A stretch of DNA of 64,000 nucleotides from Physcomitrium patens (lineage: Eukaryota > Streptophyta > Bryopsida > Funariales > Funariaceae). The DNA is taken from the NCBI RefSeq assembly GCF_000002425.4, contig NC_037275.1, positions 13,317,831-13,381,830 on the forward strand, in the 5' to 3' direction. The notes under the pieces are model-generated. The model searched no databases and had not been told where the DNA came from. It saw only the letters and a list, made by a program, of their open reading frames with translations. This document shows, piece after piece, positions 58,769 through 64,000 of this stretch. The position numbers were made by a program, and so were the translations under genes. The number at the start of each line of letters is the position of its first letter. The first letter of the stretch is position 1.

Positions 58769-59758
58769 ATGACAGACTCTAAAGAGATCAAATTGGATTT
58801 TATTATTGATTCTCTTGAAGCATTGAGGACTAAGACAGAGACTTTGCCAAAGCAAAATGAAGAACTATATATGACCATATATAATGGTTAAGGAGCTAGA
58901 GTGCCTCAACAACTACATCAAATGGCAATAGAGGTTCCAAACTCTCAAACAACTATATCTCCTTCAATAAATATGGGAGGTGCATCCACTCAAGGCAATG
59001 ATTTGACAACAATAACAGCAAAAGAACCAAGGATCAGCCTTCCAAAAAAGATCAATGGCACTCACTCAAAATTTCGTGGCTTTGTGAATCAGGTACAAGT
59101 AATCACCTTGCTTCAACCTCAATGATATTCTATTGAAGCATCTTCTGTTAGTTTGGTTGGAACCTTGCTCTCAAGTCAAGCTTTTTCTTGCTTTGCTTTA
59201 TTATTTGAAAAGAATTCTTCTATATTGCATAATTTTGAAGCATTTGGTGAGTATGATAAGGTTTATTCTTCAACAACTAAAATTTGAAGCCTTCGACAAG
59301 GAATGCATTCTATATCAATGTATACCTCAAATTTTCAACAATCAGCATGTGATATAAATTTTAGAGAGAAGATGCTTTGATGAGTCAATTTCATTCAAGA
59401 TTAAGAGACAATATGAAGGACTTATTATTGTATGTGCCAAATCCTTAAACACTCAATGAAGCCATTAATCAAGTAGTGAAGTGCAATAACTATTTATTTC
59501 AATAATTACAAGATAAATGTTCGTCAATTATACCACATGTATACACCAATTATTTTACAACTTCTTCACCATTGAATTTTAATAAATATTTGGAAGCAAA
59601 AGATATGCAGATTGATACAATTCACTTCAAACCTCTTTCTGAGCAAGAAAAAAAGCATCGAAGAGAACTTGGCCTATACTTATATTGTGGAAAATCTAAC
59701 CACAAGATTAATAATTGTTCAAAGAAATGCCACTGTACATATTGAATGAGAGGTATAA
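58769..59758 (+). pseudogene. C2 Gag
   Basis: Starts MTDSKEIKLDFIIDSLEALR at 58769, stops once at a TAA near 58889, and continues with EPRISLPKKINGTHSKFRGF. The knuckle near 59667-59720 reads YLYCGKSNHKINNC, the first Cys being Tyr. It ends at MRG, where D2 is inserted; the frame resumes at 61337. Confidence 0.75.
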
Positions 59759-61332
59759 TGTCATGTTGTAATATGACTATATGATGAAAGATGATAATAT
59801 GGATCTTATTATAGAAGAGCCAAGTTAAAAGAAAAAGTAAAAAAATATGGATAAAAGATAGGAAGGTAGTAAAACTTTTAGTAGTAATGCTGCCATTTTA
59901 GAAAAAATAGCTTCTACTTACTTTGTAGGACCAAAAATAAGGCAAAATAAGGTAGATTCAAAAAATAAATGATATAGACATCTTCAAGAAGAAGTTAAGA
60001 ATAAATTCTAGTAAAAATTACTTAGAAAAACTAGATGTTGATCTCTAGAGAGGGCCGGTTATGAACCAGGTTCGAAATCAGACCCTGAGGCACAAAATCG
60101 AGTCTCGACGATGACTCCAAGACTCTTTGGCAGATCAGAGAGTGAAGTTTGATAGGAGACTAGATAGGATTTTTATGAGCATTTTTTTTGGATGATTTGG
60201 ATTTTATAGACTTTGTAAAAGCTTTACAAAGTCAACATTTGTTTTGGATGACTTGGATTTTGTGAAATAAAATAGGATTTACGTTTTGGATGATTTCAAG
60301 AGTTTTGTAATAGATCTATGGATGAAATTTTGTGGGTTAATGGTTATATTTGTGTTCAATATGTATTGTGAATTTGAACTTGATCTAACGGTTGAATTGA
60401 GGATTATTGAGGTTTAAGTGGATCAAGATCTCAGAAAGTAGAATTTTAGGTCTAGTAAGGATTTTTAAGATTTTATGCAATCTATTGGTTGAATTGGAGT
60501 AAAATTTGTGTGAAAGATGATAGTATAGAACTCATTTTATATATATATGAGAATTTTGAGATCAATCGAATGGTAAAAAGGAGAGATATTGGCTCTTGGA
60601 GATTGGCATCAAGGTTGGAGAAGGAGGCTGACCAATATCCGAGCACATTTTTGAGGTTATCATCTATTTGGTAATTCCGATCCTTTTCAATTTTTTTGTG
60701 CTTGTTTTTAACTTAGTTTTTAAGAAGTGTGCAAAATTTGAGTTAAGATCGACGATTCATTCATTAGTAATTGAGGTTTGAATCTATTATGGAAATTACT
60801 AGGATTTGTTTAGGGTTTGGTTTAGGATTTAGGATTTGGTTAGGATTTGATTTAGGATTTGATTAGGATTTGGTTTAGAATTGAGGATTTGGTTTTAGGT
60901 TTAAGATTTGATTTAGGATTTAGGATTTGATTTAGAGTTTGGATAGAGTTTGATTTAGGGTTTGGTTAAGATTTGATTTAAAATTTAGGATTTTATTAGG
61001 ATTTATTTAGGGTTTAAGAATTAATTAATTTTGGCCTAAAGTTTGAATGAAGTCCAATAGGATTTTAACTAGAATTAAATTAAGATTGAATTGAAATGTA
61101 TTTGAGAGATATTTGTGATCATTCTAATATTTTTTTAAGATTTTTTATTGTTTCTTTGAAATTTCTTTGAAGTTTCTTTGAATTTGATTAAAGCTTGTTT
61201 AACATTATTATGGTCTAATTAAAGTTTAGTTAGTATTCTATTTTAATTAGGATTTTTTGTTGCAATTTCTATTCTACCTTCCATAGCCAGGTGCCCGGAG
61301 CATTTTCAAGCAAGTCTTCACGTATTACGACA
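59759..61332 (+). repeat. D2: LTR-like non-coding element inside C2 gag
   Basis: 1574 bp, starting TGTCATGTTGTAATATGAC and ending CGTATTACGACA. It is the best-preserved D copy. Flanks ATAA and ATGG are compatible with a decayed ATGG duplication. It contains a run of TTAGGATTTGG-like units at about 60800-61030 and has no open frame worth naming. The block CCAGGTGCCCGGAGCATTTT near the 3' end matches the corresponding end of the A LTR. Confidence 0.75.
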
Positions 61333-61336
61333 ATGG

Positions 61337-62700
61337 CCACATCATCAAAAGCTTTGCAAGAAAATGTGGGTATCTAGCCATAGTAAGAACTATGTGGTTG
61401 GATTCTTTACTATCAAAAATCAAAAAAGACCATATACTCTCTACTAGCCCTTCTCGTTGTTTTACTATACATATATAGTTAGGAGTCACAAAACTAGAGT
61501 GTCATGTATTACTTGACTTGAGAGCCTTTGCATGTTTTGTTGACGAAATTTTTTTTAGATCACACAAAATTTGTATGGTTAAAAAATCCAAAGCCATACA
61601 TGAAGAAGTAATAGATGGTTGATCTTTATCTTTTGGAGATGTCACTCATGAAACAATTCCATTAGAAATAACCTTTGACAACTATAGCAGCCAAGTAGTA
61701 TTCAACGTCATTAGATCACCATCAAGTTTAGTCATTTTAGGACTCTTATGGCTTGAAAAATATAATCTATAGATAGATTGGATATCTCAAAAGCTAGAAT
61801 TTCTTCTAGTAGATCATAGAACCTCAAAATCTATAAAAAAGCTTTGAATACCTAATAAGCCAAAACTTAAACAATATTTATTTATTAGAGCTAGAATATT
61901 TGTGACGATGGTCAAATAGGGCAATACATTTGCTATCTATGCAAATCTACAATCGAAACATGTAGTTGCTACAACAACAATTTTAGAAGCGTATAAGGAT
62001 TTTGCAAATGTATTTGAAAAAAAAAATGTAGATATTCTACTAAAGCATCGCCGTTATGATTGTATGATTGACCTTCAAGAAGGTGCTCAACCACCATTTG
62101 GACCCATCTATAATTTATCCTAGAATGAGTTTGCAACTTTAAAGGAGTACATTGAAGAAAATCTGGCTAAAAATTTTATTTGACATTCCAATATGCTAAT
62201 TGGTGCTTTGATATTATTTGTAAAGAATAAAGATAGATCTTTACAGATATGAGTCAATTTTTGTGGTCTTAATAAAATCACGGTAAAGAATCAATATCTA
62301 TTGCTATTGATATCCAAACTTCTTGATCAATTTAGGCAAGCAAAGATCTTTATAAAAATTGATCTACAAAGCGCATATAACTTGGTACGTATTAAAGAAG
62401 GAGATGAATGGAAGATAACATTTTGCACTAGGTATGGATATTTTGAATAAAATGTCATGCCTTTTGGACTTACAAATACACTAACTATATTCCAACATTT
62501 AATAAATGACATATTTCATAAATATCTCAATAATTTTGTTGTGATTTATTTGGATGATATTCTAATCTTTTTTAAGAATTTGAAAGACCACAAAAAATAT
62601 ATTAGCCTTGTATTGGAAAAGCTACAAAGTATTGAGCTATATGCAAAAATAAAAAAAAAGAGGTTTTTTTAAGCACCTCAAGTCAAATTTGTTAGATATA
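61337..62700 (+). pseudogene. C2 Gag end, protease and reverse transcriptase
   Basis: Protease reads LLDLRAFACFVDE, with the catalytic DSG lost. RT shows [32 protein letters not shown] and an intact VVIYLDDILIF at 62457-62672. This is the only complete Tyr-x-Asp-Asp box among the B and C copies here, but surrounding stops rule out a working enzyme. Confidence 0.8.
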
Positions 62701-64000
62701 TCATTTTTAAAAAAAGCATTTTTATAGATCCAAAGAAGATACAAGCAATCATTGACTGGGCAAAGTCAAAAAATGTACGTCGTGTCTAATGTTTTTTTCA
62801 AGATTTTTGTTAGACATTACTCCAAGATTGCTGCTCTACTTACACAGTGGATATACAAGATCAAGCTAAACTGAGGCCCCAAAGCAGAGAAAGCTTTTCA
62901 AAGCTTAAAAGATGCCTTCACAAGAGTTCTAATTTTATTACATCTAAATTTCAACAAGCCATATTTTATAGAGACCAATGCCTCAGACTTTGTATTGAAG
63001 AAGTCTTCTTGTAATAAAGAGAAGATGACAAATTTCATCCAATTGTATTCTATTCTAAAAAAATTTCAATAGCAGAAATCAATTATAAAATCCACAATAA
63101 AGAGGTACTTGCCATCGTGGATTCTTTTTAAGAATGGCACCACTTTCTTGAAGGTGCCTCTCATTAGGTGACTATATATATAGATCACAAGAATCTTAAA
63201 TACTTCATGTCAGCATGAGTCTAGAATCATCGCCAAATACATTAGAGTATATTTTTATCTTGATTTGACTTTTGCATCATGCATCGATCTGAGAGCCAAC
63301 AAAGGTTATCAGATGCATTATCAAGACATTCATATATTGAACCAAAAGAAGACGAGGCAACACATAACCAACAATGGGCAACTTTGGTAGAGCTTGAGCA
63401 ATTTCATCTTTGAGCAATGAATGTATAAATACTTGTGGATTTATCATTTTTTGATCAGGTTTGTAAAGCTTTAAATATAAATCTTCTTATTCTTAATATC
63501 AAGCATCTTCTCAATAACCTTCTTGAAGATTCTTCTAAATTCAAGTATGAAGACAACTTCTTATTCTTTGAAGAACATTTATTCATTCTTGAAGGACCAA
63601 CTTGCCTACGTATTCTTCAAATACACCATGACTTCCTTGCAACTAGATATTTTGGATTCAATAAGACCTTAGAACTTCTGTCTAAAGACTTTTAGTGGCC
63701 TAAAATGTGAAAGGATATTAAAAAATTTGTACTATGATGTGATACTTGTTCAAGGTCAAAGAATCCTCAACATATGCCATATAGACTTCTTCAATCTCTT
63801 TCTATTTTAAGACAACCATACTCATCTATCTCCATGGATTTTATTATAGATCTTCTACCATCAAGCTCATTTGATACTATCTTAATATTTATTGATCAAT
63901 TAACCAAGATGGCATATTTTATACCTTGCAAGAAGTCAATTACTAGTGAAGAGACAGAAAGATTCTTTATTGACAATGTCTGTTGTTATTATAGGTTGCC
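62701..64000 (+). pseudogene. C2 RNase H and integrase, incomplete
   Basis: RNase H keeps FIETNASDFVL near 62970 and INYKIHNKEVLAIVDSF near 63080. Integrase from about 63435 shows KTLELLSKDF then TAG, LCDTCSRSKNP-like Cys residues near 63740, SSISMDFIIDLLPSS with the first catalytic Asp near 63840, and KMAYFIPCKKSIT. The window ends before the second catalytic Asp. Confidence 0.8.

Larger units (their letters stand above)
58078..64000 (+). mobile_element. Element C2: family C retrotransposon, runs off the window
   Basis: 5' LTR 58078-58529, gag, D2 insertion, protease, RT, RNase H and the first part of integrase in order on the plus strand. The element is cut by the window end in integrase. 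It is related to B in pol but has its own LTR and Gag N-terminus. It is decayed, though several domain blocks remain readable. Confidence 0.85.

Noticed and set aside
62457..62672. C2 reverse transcriptase with intact YLDD as a functional enzyme
   Set aside because: The stretch is only 71 codons long, and both flanks contain stops and frameshifts.

Overview
This is a 64 kb piece of a eukaryotic nuclear genome, almost certainly a land plant. It is AT-rich, has one spliced host gene, and most of the rest is nested Ty3/gypsy LTR retrotransposons in different stages of decay. A bryophyte (moss-like) source is my inference, from chromodomain Ty3/gypsy elements of Tf1/Tcn1 type and a second pol type with an FLDD reverse-transcriptase box. 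It cannot be proved from this window. There is no CRISPR, operon or prokaryotic feature. Two runs of exactly 100 N (7516-7615 and 35057-35156) are assembly gaps and both fall in retrotransposon gag regions. Element names A, B1-B5, C2, D1-D4, E, F1-F2, G1-G2 and X are labels of mine.

0-10.1 kb: an old minus-strand element X (LTR 9279-10102, tRNA-Asp-type primer site, gag from 9103) is split by a younger minus-strand element A (1802-8173). A has an exact 4-bp target duplication, and X gag reads in frame across it. 10.1-15.6 kb: a decayed plus-strand copy B2 containing a reverse-orientation solo LTR, then repeat relics. 15.6-23.4 kb: decayed minus-strand element E, interrupted by the LTR-like non-coding element D1. 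23.5-31.4 kb: decayed plus-strand element B3, broken by D3 (which itself contains a solo LTR), F1 and F2. 31.4-33.7 kb: D4 and a Helitron helicase fragment.

33.7-45.5 kb: B4, an old full-length chromodomain element whose 5' LTR was hit by the young element B1 (33989-39642, exact CATTG duplication, LTRs 546/552 identical). B1 has an almost clean pol reading frame but has lost the core of its reverse transcriptase. It also carries an extra 140-codon frame between pol and the 3' LTR. That frame is present at full length in the diverged copy B5 at 57 kb and truncated in B4, and it is the best candidate for something undescribed.

45.5-47.9 kb: a second Helitron helicase fragment and AT-rich spacer. 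47.9-54.1 kb: the only host gene, 13 coding exons that join in one frame into an 830-residue coiled-coil protein, one intron being GC-AG. 54.1-64 kb: an LTR (54.7-55.3 kb), the 3' end of minus-strand element B5, and plus-strand element C2, interrupted by D2 and running off the end.

Decay is strongly biased to C-to-T and G-to-A changes that turn Trp, Gln and Arg codons into stops, as expected for methylated transposons. No element in the window looks able to move by itself; B1 is the only one recent and intact enough to have been moved in trans.
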